This document shows, piece by piece, positions 7,913 to 18,902 of a stretch of 64,000 bases of DNA. The notes beneath the pieces were generated by a model that saw only the letters and a program-made list of their open reading frames with translations, was not told the DNA's origin and did not search any database. The DNA comes from Pseudacidovorax sp. NFM-22 (GTDB lineage Bacteria > Pseudomonadota > Gammaproteobacteria > Burkholderiales > Burkholderiaceae_C), in the NCBI RefSeq assembly GCF_021401245.1, contig NZ_JACBFY010000001.1:124001-188000 (forward strand), written 5' to 3'. Each line of letters begins with the position of its first letter. Within the stretch, counting starts at the first letter, position 1. The position numbers and the translations under genes are program-made.

Positions 7913-9052
7913 TCAGCGCGTGGGGTCATCCAGATCCGGGAGCGACGCGGTGCGGTGCGTGTCGGCGGCCTCGGGGGGCGGCGCGACAGCGGCTGCAGGG
8001 CGGTCGGCAATGCTCATGTGGGTTTCGATTTCTAGCAGCAGATCGCGACGGCAGATGTCAGCGTGCAGGAACAGTGCACGACGGAGGAAAGGACTCTGCT
8101 CGCCGAATGCGGCGGCCAATTGGTCGCGCAGCCCCGGCGCGTCTTCCGGATGGCGGACGTAGACCACAGCGTCGCTCCCGCCAAGGGTGAATCCGCCGCC
8201 ACCGTGGTGGTTCGCCTCGGCCAGCACGGCGTCGAGGTTGCGCAGTGTCTCTTCGAGTTGGGCCTGCAGGTCGTCCACATGGACGGTCGCATGGCCGACG
8301 ATGCTGGCCGTGCCCGAGACGAACAGATGCTTCGTTCCGTCGGGTTGCCGCACCACGGCCGCGCGCGAGAAGGTCGGCGCGCGCGGGCCGTAGTCGGCCG
8401 GGTAGCGCCAGGCTGGCGTCTGGCGTGGGTTCTCGATGGGGTGCGGCGGCACCTTGGCGGCGAGGAAGCGCAGGATCAGGCCACCCCGGTGCAGGCCCAG
8501 GGCGCAGGCCGCGGGGGCGCCTTCGAACGCGGCCTGGCCGGCATCGAGGAATGCCTGCTGCCGCCCGGCATTGAACTGGCGGTACCGTTCCAGCCCGCCG
8601 CCATCCTCGTTGATGCGCGGCAGGTAGTTCCAGAGCCTGTGCAGATGGGCAAAGCCCGTGCGGGCGAGGCAGGCGAAGAGGTCGCCATAGGCACGCCGGG
8701 CAAGCGCCTCCAGGCCGGATCCGTCTTCCGGCAGGTCGATGGCGCCGAACAGGTGCCGGCCGTCGTGGCGCCAGCGCGCGCTGCCGGTCTGGCCGGCCTC
8801 GACCGGTCCGCTGGCAAGCCACACATCGGCGCACACCTGCTGCTGCAGCAGCACCGCGGCCGGCACTGCGGCCAGGCCGTCAGGCAGCGCCGCGCCGTCC
8901 TCCATCCAGCCGTAGACCAGTCCACCCAGGATGCGCCCGGATTCGACCCGGGCGGCATCGCTCAAGGGCCAGCGCTGAAAGGCCGAAGCGGGCATGACGG
9001 CGCCAGCGTCCGCGGCGCGGGCGCCGGTGGTGATGGGCGAGGCTGCGCTCAT
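7913..9052 (-). CDS. xanB2: chorismatase (XanB2/Hyg5/FkbO family)
   Basis: A 379-residue protein resembling the chorismatase family once labelled pteridine-dependent deoxygenase-like. These enzymes hydrolyse chorismate to 3-hydroxybenzoate, 4-hydroxybenzoate or a dihydroxy-cyclohexadiene acid. Supporting stretches are the central NYLPRIN motif, the aromatic block PAWRYPADYGPRAPTFSRA, and the C-terminal FVSGTASIVGHATVH, all typical of the fold. XanB2 of Xanthomonas supplies hydroxybenzoate for xanthomonadin and ubiquinone. The ATG at 9052 overlaps the halogenase stop (ATGA), so translation is likely coupled. The C-terminal tail after about residue 345 is low-complexity. Product specificity cannot be read by eye. 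Confidence 0.82.
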   Translation of the reverse strand: MSAASPITTGARAADAGAVMPASAFQRWPLSDAARVESGRILGGLVYGWMEDGAALPDGLAAVPAAVLLQQQVCADVWLASGPVEAGQTGSARWRHDGRHLFGAIDLPEDGSGLEALARRAYGDLFACLARTGFAHLHRLWNYLPRINEDGGGLERYRQFNAGRQQAFLDAGQAAFEGAPAACALGLHRGGLILRFLAAKVPPHPIENPRQTPAWRYPADYGPRAPTFSRAAVVRQPDGTKHLFVSGTASIVGHATVHVDDLQAQLEETLRNLDAVLAEANHHGGGGFTLGGSDAVVYVRHPEDAPGLRDQLAAAFGEQSPFLRRALFLHADICRRDLLLEIETHMSIADRPAAAVAPPPEAADTHRTASLPDLDDPTR

Positions 9053-10407
9053 TGCCGCTCGAGCACGTTTTCGCCGGCCAGCGGGCCCAGGTCGCGGATG
9101 TTGCGCCGGCGCCGCTGCCAGGCATGCCAGGTGCGCCGTGGATTGGCCGCGGACACCGCGTAGTAGATGGTCTTGAGGATGCGCAGCGAGCGCCAGATGG
9201 GCGTGCCGTTGTGGATGTCGCCCGCCAGCAGCGACATCAGCGCCTCCTTCACGCGGAAGGGGTTCTGCGGGTACATGAAGAACTCGCGCATCGTCGGGTT
9301 GGTGACGCGGAAGATGAACCAGGAGAACTCTTTCGGGCCCTTGCGCATGTACCGCTCGAAGGTGCGCCGCGCGGCGGAGGCGCGGCTGGGCTGGTCCAGC
9401 GTGGTGGCCACGAGTTCGGCGCCCTCGAAGGCACTGTGCATGGCCAGGTACACACCCGACGAGAACACCGGATCGATGAACGCGAAGGCATCGCCCAGCA
9501 TCAGGTAGCGCTCGCCGGCGCAGTGCGTGCCGCTGTAGGAATAGTTGCCGGTGGCATGCACCGCGTCGTCGACCAGTTCCGCGTCCTTGAGCCGCTCGGA
9601 GAGCTCGGGGCTCATGGCGATGGTGTCGGCGAAGAACTCCTTGAGCGGCTTGTCGCGCGACTTCAGGTAATAGGGCCAGCACACGGCGCCCACGCTCACC
9701 GTGCCGTCGGCCAGCGGGATGTACCAGAACCAGCCGTGCTTGAACCAGAAGATGGTGATGTAGCCCTCGTACATGCCTTCCGCCCGCCACGCGTTGCGGA
9801 AGTGGCCGAACAGGGCCGAACTGTTGTGGCGCGGGTTCTTGAGCTTGGACTTCAGGCGGTTGGCCATGAAGGTGTCGCGGCCGGAGGCGTCGACCACGAA
9901 GCGCGCGCGCCACTGGCGCGAGCCGCCGTCGTCGAGCGTGGCATGGATGGTCGCGCCCTGATCGTCGAAGGCGACCTCGCGCACCCGGCAGCCTTCGAGG
10001 GCGGTCGCGCCTTCCTTCGCCGCATGGCGGAACAGGATCTCGTCCAGATCGGAGCGGCGAACCTGCCAGGCGTGGGTGAGTTTCTTGTCCCAGCCTTCGC
10101 CAAAGCCGAGGCGGACACTGCGTCCGTGCTCCTGCGAGACGAACTCCGCGCCCCACTTGGCCATGCCGATGCGCTCGACCTGCTCGCGCACGCCCAGTCG
10201 GTCGAACAGCTCCACATTGGCAGGCAGCAGGGATTCGCCGATGTGGAAGCGCGGGTGATGCGCCTTCTCGGCCATCACCACCCGCCGGCCCTGGCGCGCC
10301 AGCAACGCGGCGGCCGTGGCCCCGGCCGGGCCGCCGCCGATCACGAAGACATCGCAGCTGTCCGAGTCTGCGGTCGACATGCCGGCGCTGGAGGAGTCGG
10401 TGGTCAT
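9049..10407 (-). CDS. flavin-dependent halogenase-like oxidoreductase
   Basis: A FAD-dependent enzyme, about 452 residues from ATG 10407. The FAD-binding GGGPAG is at 24-29, RFHIGESLLP follows, and GWFWYIP (residues 225-231) contains the WxWxIP motif that distinguishes flavin-dependent halogenases from monooxygenases. The DAFAFIDPVFSSG block near 330 is also typical. Halogenases of this type chlorinate or brominate aromatic substrates, often while bound to a carrier protein. Xanthomonadins are brominated aryl-polyenes, and this gene overlaps a chorismatase gene that could make the aryl starter. The frame is open to 10506, but that would run into the region before yebC. A second possible ATG is at 10380. 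Confidence 0.85.
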   Translation of the reverse strand: MTTDSSSAGMSTADSDSCDVFVIGGGPAGATAAALLARQGRRVVMAEKAHHPRFHIGESLLPANVELFDRLGVREQVERIGMAKWGAEFVSQEHGRSVRLGFGEGWDKKLTHAWQVRRSDLDEILFRHAAKEGATALEGCRVREVAFDDQGATIHATLDDGGSRQWRARFVVDASGRDTFMANRLKSKLKNPRHNSSALFGHFRNAWRAEGMYEGYITIFWFKHGWFWYIPLADGTVSVGAVCWPYYLKSRDKPLKEFFADTIAMSPELSERLKDAELVDDAVHATGNYSYSGTHCAGERYLMLGDAFAFIDPVFSSGVYLAMHSAFEGAELVATTLDQPSRASAARRTFERYMRKGPKEFSWFIFRVTNPTMREFFMYPQNPFRVKEALMSLLAGDIHNGTPIWRSLRILKTIYYAVSAANPRRTWHAWQRRRRNIRDLGPLAGENVLERQ

Positions 10408-10525
10408 GGGGCGGTCGATGTGTCGTGAAAAAGGCGGAGTATGCCGTCCCGCCGAGGGGCGGCCTCGTTGCGGACGGTAAAATTGCCTACCCGTAACGAC
10501 AGACAAGAAACGCGAGCATCAGGTC

Positions 10526-11257
10526 ATGGCCGGACACAGCAAGTGGGCAAACATTCAACACAGAAAAGGCCGGCAGGACGAGAAGCGCGGCAAGATCTGG
10601 ACGCGCGTCATCCGCGAGATCATGGTGGCCGCGCGCACGGGCGGCGGTGACCTCACGGCCAATCCCCGCCTGCGCTTGGCGGTCGACAAGGCCAAGGCCG
10701 CCAACATGCCGGCCGACACCATCAAGCGCAACATCGACAAGGCCACCGGCAACCTCGAAGGCGTGCAGTACGAGGAAATCCGCTACGAGGGCTACGGCAT
10801 CGGCGGTGCCGCCATCATCGTCGACACCATGACCGACAACCGCGTGCGCACCGTCGCCGAGGTCCGGCATGTGTTTTCCAAGTACGGCGGCAACATGGGC
10901 ACCGAGGGCTCGGTGGCCTTCCAGTTCAAGCATTGCGGCCAGATCCTGTTCGCGCCGGGCACGGACGAGGACAAGGTCATGGAAGTGGTGCTGGAAGCCG
11001 GCGCCGAGGACGTGGTGACGGACGACGACGGCGCCATCGAGGTGATCACCGCGCCCGGCGATTTCGAAGCCGTCAAGAATGCGCTGGAGGCCGCCGGCCT
11101 GAAGGCCGAACTGGCCGAGGTCACGATGCGTGCCGAGAACACCATCGAACTCGGTGGCGAGGACGGCGCCCGCATGCAGAAGCTGCTGGACATGATCGAG
11201 GACCTGGACGACGTCCAGGAGGTCTACCACAACGCGTCCATCGCGGAGGCCTCCTGA
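10526..11257 (+). CDS. yebC: YebC/PmpR-family protein (TACO1-like)
   Basis: A 243-residue protein of the conserved YebC family, beginning [20 protein letters not shown], the invariant family N-terminus. NANPRLR-like and [16 protein letters not shown] follow, also diagnostic. The family was described as transcriptional regulators (PmpR); more recent work links it to ribosomes and translation of difficult peptide stretches, as for mitochondrial TACO1. Length matches the family. Its stop overlaps the purD start by one base (TGATG), so it probably leads the purD-hemF-nadD-rsfS-rlmH-maf-rng transcription unit. The divergent neighbour is the halogenase gene. Confidence 0.95.
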   Translation: MAGHSKWANIQHRKGRQDEKRGKIWTRVIREIMVAARTGGGDLTANPRLRLAVDKAKAANMPADTIKRNIDKATGNLEGVQYEEIRYEGYGIGGAAIIVDTMTDNRVRTVAEVRHVFSKYGGNMGTEGSVAFQFKHCGQILFAPGTDEDKVMEVVLEAGAEDVVTDDDGAIEVITAPGDFEAVKNALEAAGLKAELAEVTMRAENTIELGGEDGARMQKLLDMIEDLDDVQEVYHNASIAEAS

Positions 11258-12552
11258 TGAAGGTCCTGGTCATCGGCGGGGGCGGCCGCGAGCACGCGCT
11301 GGCCTGGCGCCTGGCGCATTCCGAGCGCGTCACGCGGGTCTACGTGGCGCCCGGCAACGGCGGCACGGCGCTGGACAAGCGGTTCGTACAGGTCCCCCAC
11401 ACCGATCCTGCAGCGCTGCGCGAATGGGCGCAGCAGGAAAAGATCGCGCTGACCGTGGTCGGCCCGGAAGGCCCGCTGGCGGCGGGCGTGGTCGACGAAT
11501 TCCGCGACCATGGCCTGCGCATCTTCGGCCCCACCAAGGCGGCCGCGCAGCTCGAAAGCTCCAAGGCCTTCTCCAAGGCCTTCATGAAGCGGCACAAGAT
11601 TCCCACCGCGGAATACGAGACCTTCACCGATGCCACGGCCGCCCACGCCTACGTGGACGCCAAGGGCGCGCCCATCGTCATCAAGGCCGATGGTCTGGCG
11701 GCGGGCAAGGGCGTGGTCGTGGCGATGTCGCTGGCCGAGGCGCACGAGGCCATCGACTTCATGCTGCTCGACAACAAGCTGGGCATCAGCCACAACGAGG
11801 GCGGTGCCCGCGTGGTGATCGAGGAGTTCCTGGCGGGCGAGGAAGCGAGCTTCATCGTGCTGTGCGATGGCAAGAACGTCGCGGCCCTCGCCACCAGCCA
11901 GGACCACAAGCGCCTGCTCGATGGCGACCAGGGCCCGAACACCGGCGGCATGGGCGCCTATTCGCCGGCGCCCGTGGTGACGGCCGAGGTGCATGCCCGC
12001 GTGATGCGCGAGATCATCCTGCCGACCATCCGCGGCATGGAGCGCGACGGCATTCCCTACACCGGCTTCCTCTACGCCGGACTGATGATCGACGCGGCCG
12101 GCCATCCCAAGACGCTCGAATTCAACTGCCGCATGGGGGACCCCGAGACGCAGCCGATCATGATGCGCCTCAAGTCCGACCTGTTCGACCTGCTCTGGCA
12201 TGCCACCGACGGCACGCTGGACCAGGTGGAATTGGAATGGGACCGCCGCACCGCGCTCGGCGTGGTCCTGGCTGCGCACGGCTATCCGCTGGATCCGCGC
12301 AAGGGTGACGCCATCAGCGGCGTGCCTGCGGAGGCTGCCGATGCGGTGGTTTTCCATGCCGGCACCACGCTGCAGGATGGCAAATTGCTCACCAGCGGCG
12401 GCCGCGTGATGTGCGTGACGGTGCTGGCCGACAACGTCAAGCTGGCCCAGCAGCGCGCCTACGAAGTGGCGGCGCAGGTGCGCTTCGACGGGGTCCAGTA
12501 CCGCAAGGACATCGGCCATCGTGCCATGCCTGCGCGCGGGCAGGGCGCCTGA
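11257..12552 (+). CDS. purD: phosphoribosylamine--glycine ligase
   Basis: GAR synthetase, the second step of purine biosynthesis, joining glycine to phosphoribosylamine with ATP. It has 431 residues, normal for the family. The N-terminus [17 protein letters not shown] is the nucleotide-binding loop; the ATP-grasp domain includes [18 protein letters not shown], and [14 protein letters not shown] plus [12 protein letters not shown] are diagnostic family motifs. ATG at 11257 overlaps the yebC stop by one base. The gene's own stop likewise overlaps the hemF start, implying coupled translation along this block. Confidence 0.97.
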   Translation: MKVLVIGGGGREHALAWRLAHSERVTRVYVAPGNGGTALDKRFVQVPHTDPAALREWAQQEKIALTVVGPEGPLAAGVVDEFRDHGLRIFGPTKAAAQLESSKAFSKAFMKRHKIPTAEYETFTDATAAHAYVDAKGAPIVIKADGLAAGKGVVVAMSLAEAHEAIDFMLLDNKLGISHNEGGARVVIEEFLAGEEASFIVLCDGKNVAALATSQDHKRLLDGDQGPNTGGMGAYSPAPVVTAEVHARVMREIILPTIRGMERDGIPYTGFLYAGLMIDAAGHPKTLEFNCRMGDPETQPIMMRLKSDLFDLLWHATDGTLDQVELEWDRRTALGVVLAAHGYPLDPRKGDAISGVPAEAADAVVFHAGTTLQDGKLLTSGGRVMCVTVLADNVKLAQQRAYEVAAQVRFDGVQYRKDIGHRAMPARGQGA

Positions 12553-13466
12553 TGCAGGCCGAGCCGCAGGCGGTCGGCGACTGGCTGCGCGGTCTGCAGG
12601 CTCGCATCGTCGAGAGCATCGAAAGGGCGGACGGCGGGCGCGCCGTGCGCGATGCGTGGCACAAACCGCCCGGTGAGCCGCTGCAGGGCGAGGGCCTGAC
12701 CTGCATCCTGGAAGGCGGCGACCTGTTCGAGCGCGCGGGCTGCGGCTTCTCGCACGTACGGGGCCCGCGGCTGCCGCCTTCTGCCACGCAGCATCGGCCT
12801 GAATTGTCCGGCGCGCCCTTCGAGGCCATGGGCGTCTCCCTGGTCTTCCACCCGCGCAATCCGTATGTCCCGACGGTGCACATGAACGTGCGCATGATCG
12901 CGGCGCTGCCCGCCGACGCGGAGCCGGTGTGCTGGTTCGGCGGCGGCATGGACCTCACGCCCTACTATGGCTTCGAAGAGGATGCGGTGCACTTCCACCG
13001 CAGCTGCCGAGATGCCCTTGCGCCCTTCGGCGAAGACAAATACCCCCGCTTCAAGTCCTGGTGCGACGAGTACTTTTGCCTGAAGCACCGGGGCGAGCAG
13101 CGCGGCATCGGCGGCATCTTCTTCGACGACTTCTCCGAACTGGGCTTCGAGCGCAGCTTCGGCATGCTGCAGTCGGTCGGCGATGCCTTCCTGCCTGCCT
13201 ACATGCCCATCGTGGAGCGCCGGCGCGACATGGCTTGGAGCGAACGCGAGCGCGATTTCCAGCTCTACCGCCGGGGTCGCTACGTGGAATTCAACCTGGT
13301 GTGGGACCGCGGCACGCACTTCGGCCTGCAATCGGGGGGGCGCACGGAGTCCATCCTGCTGTCGATGCCGCCGCAGGCGAGCTGGGCCTATCGCCGTGAG
13401 GAAGCACCCGGCTCGGCCGAGGCGCGGCTGTACACCGACTTCCTGCCCCGCCGCGAATGGCTCTGA
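12552..13466 (+). CDS. hemF: oxygen-dependent coproporphyrinogen III oxidase
   Basis: Aerobic coproporphyrinogen III oxidase, which decarboxylates two propionates to give protoporphyrinogen IX in haem synthesis. It has 304 residues, as usual. Diagnostic stretches are [34 protein letters not shown] and [20 protein letters not shown]. The start overlaps the purD stop by one base (TGATG), and its 3' end overlaps nadD by ten bases. The partnership with purD and nadD here is positional rather than functional. The enzyme needs oxygen, so it implies aerobic growth. Confidence 0.97.
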   Translation: MQAEPQAVGDWLRGLQARIVESIERADGGRAVRDAWHKPPGEPLQGEGLTCILEGGDLFERAGCGFSHVRGPRLPPSATQHRPELSGAPFEAMGVSLVFHPRNPYVPTVHMNVRMIAALPADAEPVCWFGGGMDLTPYYGFEEDAVHFHRSCRDALAPFGEDKYPRFKSWCDEYFCLKHRGEQRGIGGIFFDDFSELGFERSFGMLQSVGDAFLPAYMPIVERRRDMAWSERERDFQLYRRGRYVEFNLVWDRGTHFGLQSGGRTESILLSMPPQASWAYRREEAPGSAEARLYTDFLPRREWL

Positions 13467-14083
13467 AACCCCGCGTGGGCGTTTTCGGCGGTGCCTTCGA
13501 TCCACCGCACAACACGCATGTGGCGTTGGCGCGCGCGGCCCTCTCGCAGTTGCGTCTGCGCGAGCTGCGCGTGCTGCCCACCGGGCATGCCTGGCACAAG
13601 GCGCGCACGCTCAGCGACGCGGCCGATCGGGTGGCCATGGCACGGCTGGCCTTCGAGCCGCTGGGTGCCGTGATGGTCGATGCGCGGGAGACGCTTCGCA
13701 GCGGTCCGAGCTACACGCTCGATACCCTGCGAGAATTGCGGCTCGAACAGCCCGAAGTCGAGTGGGTGCTGATGCTCGGCACCGACCAGGCGGCGGCACT
13801 GCCCACCTGGCATGGCTGGCAGCAGATCCTGCAGATCGCCACGGTGGCGGTGGCCGAACGCATCGACGATGCGGGCCAGCCCATCGTCTTCGACCCGCGC
13901 AGCCTTCCCGGGCTGCCGGCCGAAGCCCGTTTCGAATCCCTTCGCATTGCGCCGGAGGACACCAGTGCCACCCTGATCCGCCAGCGCGCCGCGCAGGGGC
14001 TGGACGTGGCGGCGCTGGTTCCTCCTGCCGTTGCACGCTATATTGAACAACACCACCTCTACAGCCCGCCTGATGAGCACTGA
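13457..14083 (+). CDS. nadD: nicotinate-nucleotide adenylyltransferase
   Basis: NaMN adenylyltransferase, the penultimate step of NAD synthesis, 208 residues. The nucleotidyltransferase motif [14 protein letters not shown] lies at residues 8-21, [14 protein letters not shown] is the family's substrate-loop region, and the C-terminal ATP motif appears as SATLIRQR where most members have SSTxIR. It starts inside the end of hemF. Its 3' end overlaps rsfS by 11 bases. nadD next to rsfS is a widely conserved bacterial pair. Confidence 0.95.
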   Translation: MALKPRVGVFGGAFDPPHNTHVALARAALSQLRLRELRVLPTGHAWHKARTLSDAADRVAMARLAFEPLGAVMVDARETLRSGPSYTLDTLRELRLEQPEVEWVLMLGTDQAAALPTWHGWQQILQIATVAVAERIDDAGQPIVFDPRSLPGLPAEARFESLRIAPEDTSATLIRQRAAQGLDVAALVPPAVARYIEQHHLYSPPDEH

Positions 14084-14747
14084 CGCCTCCGCCAAGAAAG
14101 ACATCCAGAAACTCCAGCGGGCCATCGTCGATGGCCTGGAGGACGTCAAGGCCCAGGACATCCAGGTCTTCAACACGGAGCACCTGTCCCCGCTGTTCGA
14201 GCGGGTGATCGTCGCCTCCGGCTCCTCCAACCGCCAGACCAAGGCCCTCGCCGCCAGCGTGCGCGAGGCCGTCAAGGAGGCCGGCTTCAACAAGCCGCGC
14301 ATCGAAGGCGAGGACAACGGCGAATGGATCATCGTGGACTGCGGCCCTGCCGTGGCCCACATCATGCAGCCCAACATCCGCACCTACTACCACCTCGAAG
14401 AGATCTGGGGTGACAAGCCGGTGCGCGTGAAGTTCGGTGCGCCCAAGCCGTCGGCCCGCGTCTCTTCCGACGAACCGGCGGTACCGGCGAAGAAGGCGGC
14501 GCGTAAGCGCGCCGGCGCGCGTGCCGAATCGGCCGCGGCTCCGGCGCCGGCCCGCAAGCCTGCAGCCAAGAAGGCGGCCTCCAAGCCCGCTGCGCCCAAG
14601 GCGCCCGCACGCAAGGCCGCCGGCAGCGCGGCGGCAAAGCCTGCCCGCAAGCCCGCTGCGAAAAAGGCTGCGCCCAAGAAGGTCGTGGTCGGCACGCCGG
14701 CCCGCAAGGTGGCTGCCAAGAAGGCGCCGGCCCGCAAGAAGGCATGA
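14073..14747 (+). CDS. rsfS: ribosomal silencing factor RsfS with long basic tail
   Basis: RsfS binds ribosomal protein L14 and blocks 30S-50S joining in slow growth. Residues 1-120 form the normal domain: [38 protein letters not shown] and [16 protein letters not shown]. Instead of ending near residue 120-130, the protein continues for about 95 residues of Lys/Ala/Pro-rich sequence with repeated [14 protein letters not shown] and PARKAA units, resembling histone H1 or AlgP tails. Such a tail should be disordered and strongly positive, suited to RNA or DNA contact. The start at 14073 follows an in-frame-open upstream region inside nadD. Its stop overlaps rlmH by four bases. Confidence 0.92.
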   Translation: MSTDASAKKDIQKLQRAIVDGLEDVKAQDIQVFNTEHLSPLFERVIVASGSSNRQTKALAASVREAVKEAGFNKPRIEGEDNGEWIIVDCGPAVAHIMQPNIRTYYHLEEIWGDKPVRVKFGAPKPSARVSSDEPAVPAKKAARKRAGARAESAAAPAPARKPAAKKAASKPAAPKAPARKAAGSAAAKPARKPAAKKAAPKKVVVGTPARKVAAKKAPARKKA

Positions 14748-15211
14748 AGTTGCTGGTGGTCGCCGTCGGGCAGCGCATGCCCGACTGGGCGCAGACCGCC
14801 TGGGACGACTATGCCAAGCGCTTCCCGCCGGAGCTCAAGCTCGAGCTCAAGGCCGTCAAGACCGAGCCCCGCGGCTCCAAGTCGCTCGAGACGCTGTATG
14901 CGGCCGAGCGCGAGCGCATCGAGGCGGCGATTCCCCGCGGCACGCGCATCGTCGCCCTCGACGAGCGCGGCACTGCGCTGACCACCAAGGCGCTGGCCGC
15001 CCGCCTGTCCTTCTGGCAGGGGGAGGGCGACGACGTGGCCTTGGTCATCGGCGGGCCCGACGGGCTGGAGCCGGCATTCAAGGCGGCCGCGCACGAGCGC
15101 ATCCGCCTCTCCGACCTGACGCTGCCGCACGCCATGGCGCGCGTGCTGCTGGTCGAACAGCTCTACAGGGCGTGGTCGGTCAACGCCGGCCATCCTTACC
15201 ACCGTGAATAA
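14744..15211 (+). CDS. rlmH: 23S rRNA (pseudouridine-1915-N3) methyltransferase
   Basis: A SPOUT-family methyltransferase that modifies pseudouridine 1915 in helix 69 of 23S rRNA on 70S ribosomes. It has 155 residues, the standard length. Diagnostic stretches are [32 protein letters not shown], the knot region LVIGGPDGL, and the C-terminal [20 protein letters not shown]. The ATG overlaps the rsfS stop. The rsfS-rlmH pair is widely conserved and both act on ribosomes. Confidence 0.97.
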   Translation: MKLLVVAVGQRMPDWAQTAWDDYAKRFPPELKLELKAVKTEPRGSKSLETLYAAERERIEAAIPRGTRIVALDERGTALTTKALAARLSFWQGEGDDVALVIGGPDGLEPAFKAAAHERIRLSDLTLPHAMARVLLVEQLYRAWSVNAGHPYHRE

Positions 15212-15821
15212 ACCTCGCGCAGACTTCGTCTATCTGGCCTCGCAGAGCCCGCGCCGGGCCCAGTTGCTCGACCTGCTCCAGGTCCGTCACCAGCCGCTGC
15301 TGGCCGACGCCGACGAGGATGCCGAGGCGCTGGAGGTGCCGCTGCCGCGCGAGGCCGCCACCGCCTATGTGCAGCGTGTGACCGGGCTCAAGCTCGATGC
15401 GGCCGTCGCCCGCCTGCGTCGGCGCGGATTGCCCGCAGCGCCGGTGCTGTGCGCGGACACCACCGTGGCGCTGGGTGGCCGCATCCTCGGCAAGCCGGCC
15501 GACGCGGCCGATGCGCATGCCATGCTGGCTGCGCTGTCAGGGCGCACGCACCGCGTGATGACGGCCGTGGCCGTGCAGGCGGGCCGACGCCGGTTGCAGG
15601 CGCTCAGCGTCTCGCGGGTGCGCTTTGCCGAACTCACCCGCAGGCAGATCGAGGCCTACGTGGCCACGGGCGAGCCCATGGGCAAGGCCGGCGCCTATGC
15701 CATCCAGGGACTGGGCAGCGCCCTGGTCGCGCACATCGCGGGCAGCCATTCGGGCATCATGGGCCTGCCGGTGTTCGAGACGGCGCAACTGCTGCGCCAG
15801 GCGGGCTGGCATATCCCCTGA
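15204..15821 (+). CDS. maf: Maf-family nucleoside triphosphate pyrophosphatase
   Basis: A Maf protein of 205 residues that hydrolyses non-canonical or excess dTTP/UTP-type nucleotides to monophosphates. [12 protein letters not shown] is the N-terminal signature loop, [10 protein letters not shown] is the catalytic Asp strand, [21 protein letters not shown] is the central motif, and [16 protein letters not shown] closes the active site. The GKAGxYxIQG wording fits the YhdE (dTTP/UTP) subgroup. The start is GTG at 15204, eight bases inside rlmH. rng follows after 12 bases. Confidence 0.93.
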   Translation: MNKPRADFVYLASQSPRRAQLLDLLQVRHQPLLADADEDAEALEVPLPREAATAYVQRVTGLKLDAAVARLRRRGLPAAPVLCADTTVALGGRILGKPADAADAHAMLAALSGRTHRVMTAVAVQAGRRRLQALSVSRVRFAELTRRQIEAYVATGEPMGKAGAYAIQGLGSALVAHIAGSHSGIMGLPVFETAQLLRQAGWHIP

Positions 15822-15833
15822 ACGGCCAAGTCC

Positions 15834-17381
<1,548 letters not shown>

Positions 17382-17415
17382 TGCCGGTGGGTGTCCCGGC
17401 GTCGAGCCCACGACC

Positions 17416-18657
17416 CTAGTGGGTCGCGCTGAAGGCCAGGGCCTCCTTCAGGCCCAGCGGCCTGGCCAGGAAGTAGCCCTGCGCGCAGTCCACGTCGAGC
17501 CGCTGCAGCATCTCGAGTTCGTCGCCGGACTCCACGCCCTCGGCGATCACCAGGCTGTCGATCTCGTGCGCGAAGCTGGTCAGGCCCTTGGCCAGCGCAC
17601 GGCGCTTGCCGTCTTCGTGGATGTTGCGGGTCAGGCTCATGTCGAGCTTGATGATGTCCGGTGCCAGGTTGAGGATGTGCCGCATGCTGGCAAAGCCCGC
17701 GCCGGCATCGTCCACGGCCACGCCCGCGCCCAGCGCACGCAGCGGCGCCAGCGAGGCGGCAAGCGCCGCGTAGTCCTGCACGATGGCATGCTCGGTGATC
17801 TCCAGCGTCACGCGGGAGGGAACGCGCATAGCCGAGAGCACCGGCTCCAGCCGGCCCGAAAGAATCAGGCTGGGCGAACAGTTGACGCTGAGCGAGCAGG
17901 TCGCGGGAAAGGCGTCGAGGTTCTGCAAGGCCTTCTCGATGGCGCACAGCTCCAGCGGCAGGCCCACGCCGGCCTCGTCGGCCAGGCGGAACCATTCGTC
18001 CGGCGGCCGCTGCGGCGCCACGTCGAAGCGCGAGAGGCATTCGAAGCTGCGGACCGCTCGTTGCGAAATGTTGTAGACCGGCTGAAAGACGATGCGCGGT
18101 GCGCCCTTGGCCATGGCGTCGCGCACCTCGCGGGCGGCGCTCTGCCGGGCGCGCTGGCTGGCGGAGCGCTCGTCCATGCGCAGACCGACCACTTCGGCAA
18201 AGGCGTGCAGGAGGCGCATCTCGCGTTCCCCGAGCGCGGGATTCGGCAGGTAGCTGAAGCAGCACAGGGTGCCGTAGATGCTGCCGTCCTTGAGCCGCAC
18301 CGGGACGCTCAGGTGGGAGCCGATGGGTATCGATGTGGTCTGCGGGATCTCCAGCGCAGCCTGAAGCTTGGAGGTGTCGGGGATGCACTCCGGCAGTTCG
18401 CCGCGCACGACCTTGAGGCAGTAGCCTTCGCTCATGGACAGGCGCTGCAAGGGGCGCAGCGGCCCGCCGGGTGCGCAGTCCACGTATTCGAAGACACGCT
18501 CCTCGGTCTCGAAGTGCGAGATGAACGCGACATCCATGCCCAGGTGCCGACGCACGGCCGTCAGCACGCCCTGGATCCCCTCTGCACCTTCTTCCTGTCC
18601 GCTTGCCCCGCCGGGCGCTGTCGAGTCGCCGGCAGGTGCTGCTGGTGGGAGCTGCAT
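17416..18657 (-). CDS. GAF-EAL cyclic-di-GMP phosphodiesterase
   Basis: A 413-residue two-domain protein: GAF at about 30-165 (LSVPVRLKDGSIYGTLCCFSY is its core) and EAL at about 185-405. The EAL motif is written ECLSR (E206). The other catalytic residues appear present: N259 (SVNCSP), E286 (EITE), D316-D317 (VAVDDAGAG), K337 (IIKLD), E373 (IAEGVE) and Q393 (AQGYFLARP). Hydrolysis of c-di-GMP to pGpG, controlled by a GAF ligand or redox signal, is likely. There is no membrane segment. The ATG has GGAG five bases upstream. Inverted repeats in its leader are listed separately. Confidence 0.9.
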   Translation of the reverse strand: MQLPPAAPAGDSTAPGGASGQEEGAEGIQGVLTAVRRHLGMDVAFISHFETEERVFEYVDCAPGGPLRPLQRLSMSEGYCLKVVRGELPECIPDTSKLQAALEIPQTTSIPIGSHLSVPVRLKDGSIYGTLCCFSYLPNPALGEREMRLLHAFAEVVGLRMDERSASQRARQSAAREVRDAMAKGAPRIVFQPVYNISQRAVRSFECLSRFDVAPQRPPDEWFRLADEAGVGLPLELCAIEKALQNLDAFPATCSLSVNCSPSLILSGRLEPVLSAMRVPSRVTLEITEHAIVQDYAALAASLAPLRALGAGVAVDDAGAGFASMRHILNLAPDIIKLDMSLTRNIHEDGKRRALAKGLTSFAHEIDSLVIAEGVESGDELEMLQRLDVDCAQGYFLARPLGLKEALAFSATH

Positions 18658-18686
18658 TGCACTCCTTCGTGTCTCTTCGTCCGCAT

Positions 18687-18732
18687 GTGCCGAACGGCAC
18701 GTTGCTGATGTCTCAGATTAACGTTCTGTTAA
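18687..18732 (-). promoter_or_regulatory. two inverted repeats upstream of the GAF-EAL gene
   Basis: A perfect 14-base palindrome GTGCCGAACGGCAC (18687-18700) lies 30 bp upstream of the start. Further upstream is TTAAC-N5-GTTAA (18718-18732) in a locally AT-rich patch. These could be operator half-sites around the promoter. No regulator is identifiable. Confidence 0.3.
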
Positions 18733-18902
18733 GTTTCTGACACTTCGGAGATCACCTGAGGGTGTGCGCTCAACCTTTCGGTGGAGTTGTAGGACGAGTC
18801 CGCGGAGGGCGCGGCGCGGGCGCAACGGCAGGCCGGCTGGATGCAGCCGGCGCGACCTGGAGGTCCCCTGTGCATCGGGCGTAATCGGGGGCAACGAGCC
18901 CC
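18733..18902. other. intergenic region, nothing recognised
   Basis: About 170 GC-rich bases between the msbA stop and the repeats upstream of the GAF-EAL gene. No coding frame, RNA or clear terminator was seen. Confidence 0.4.
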
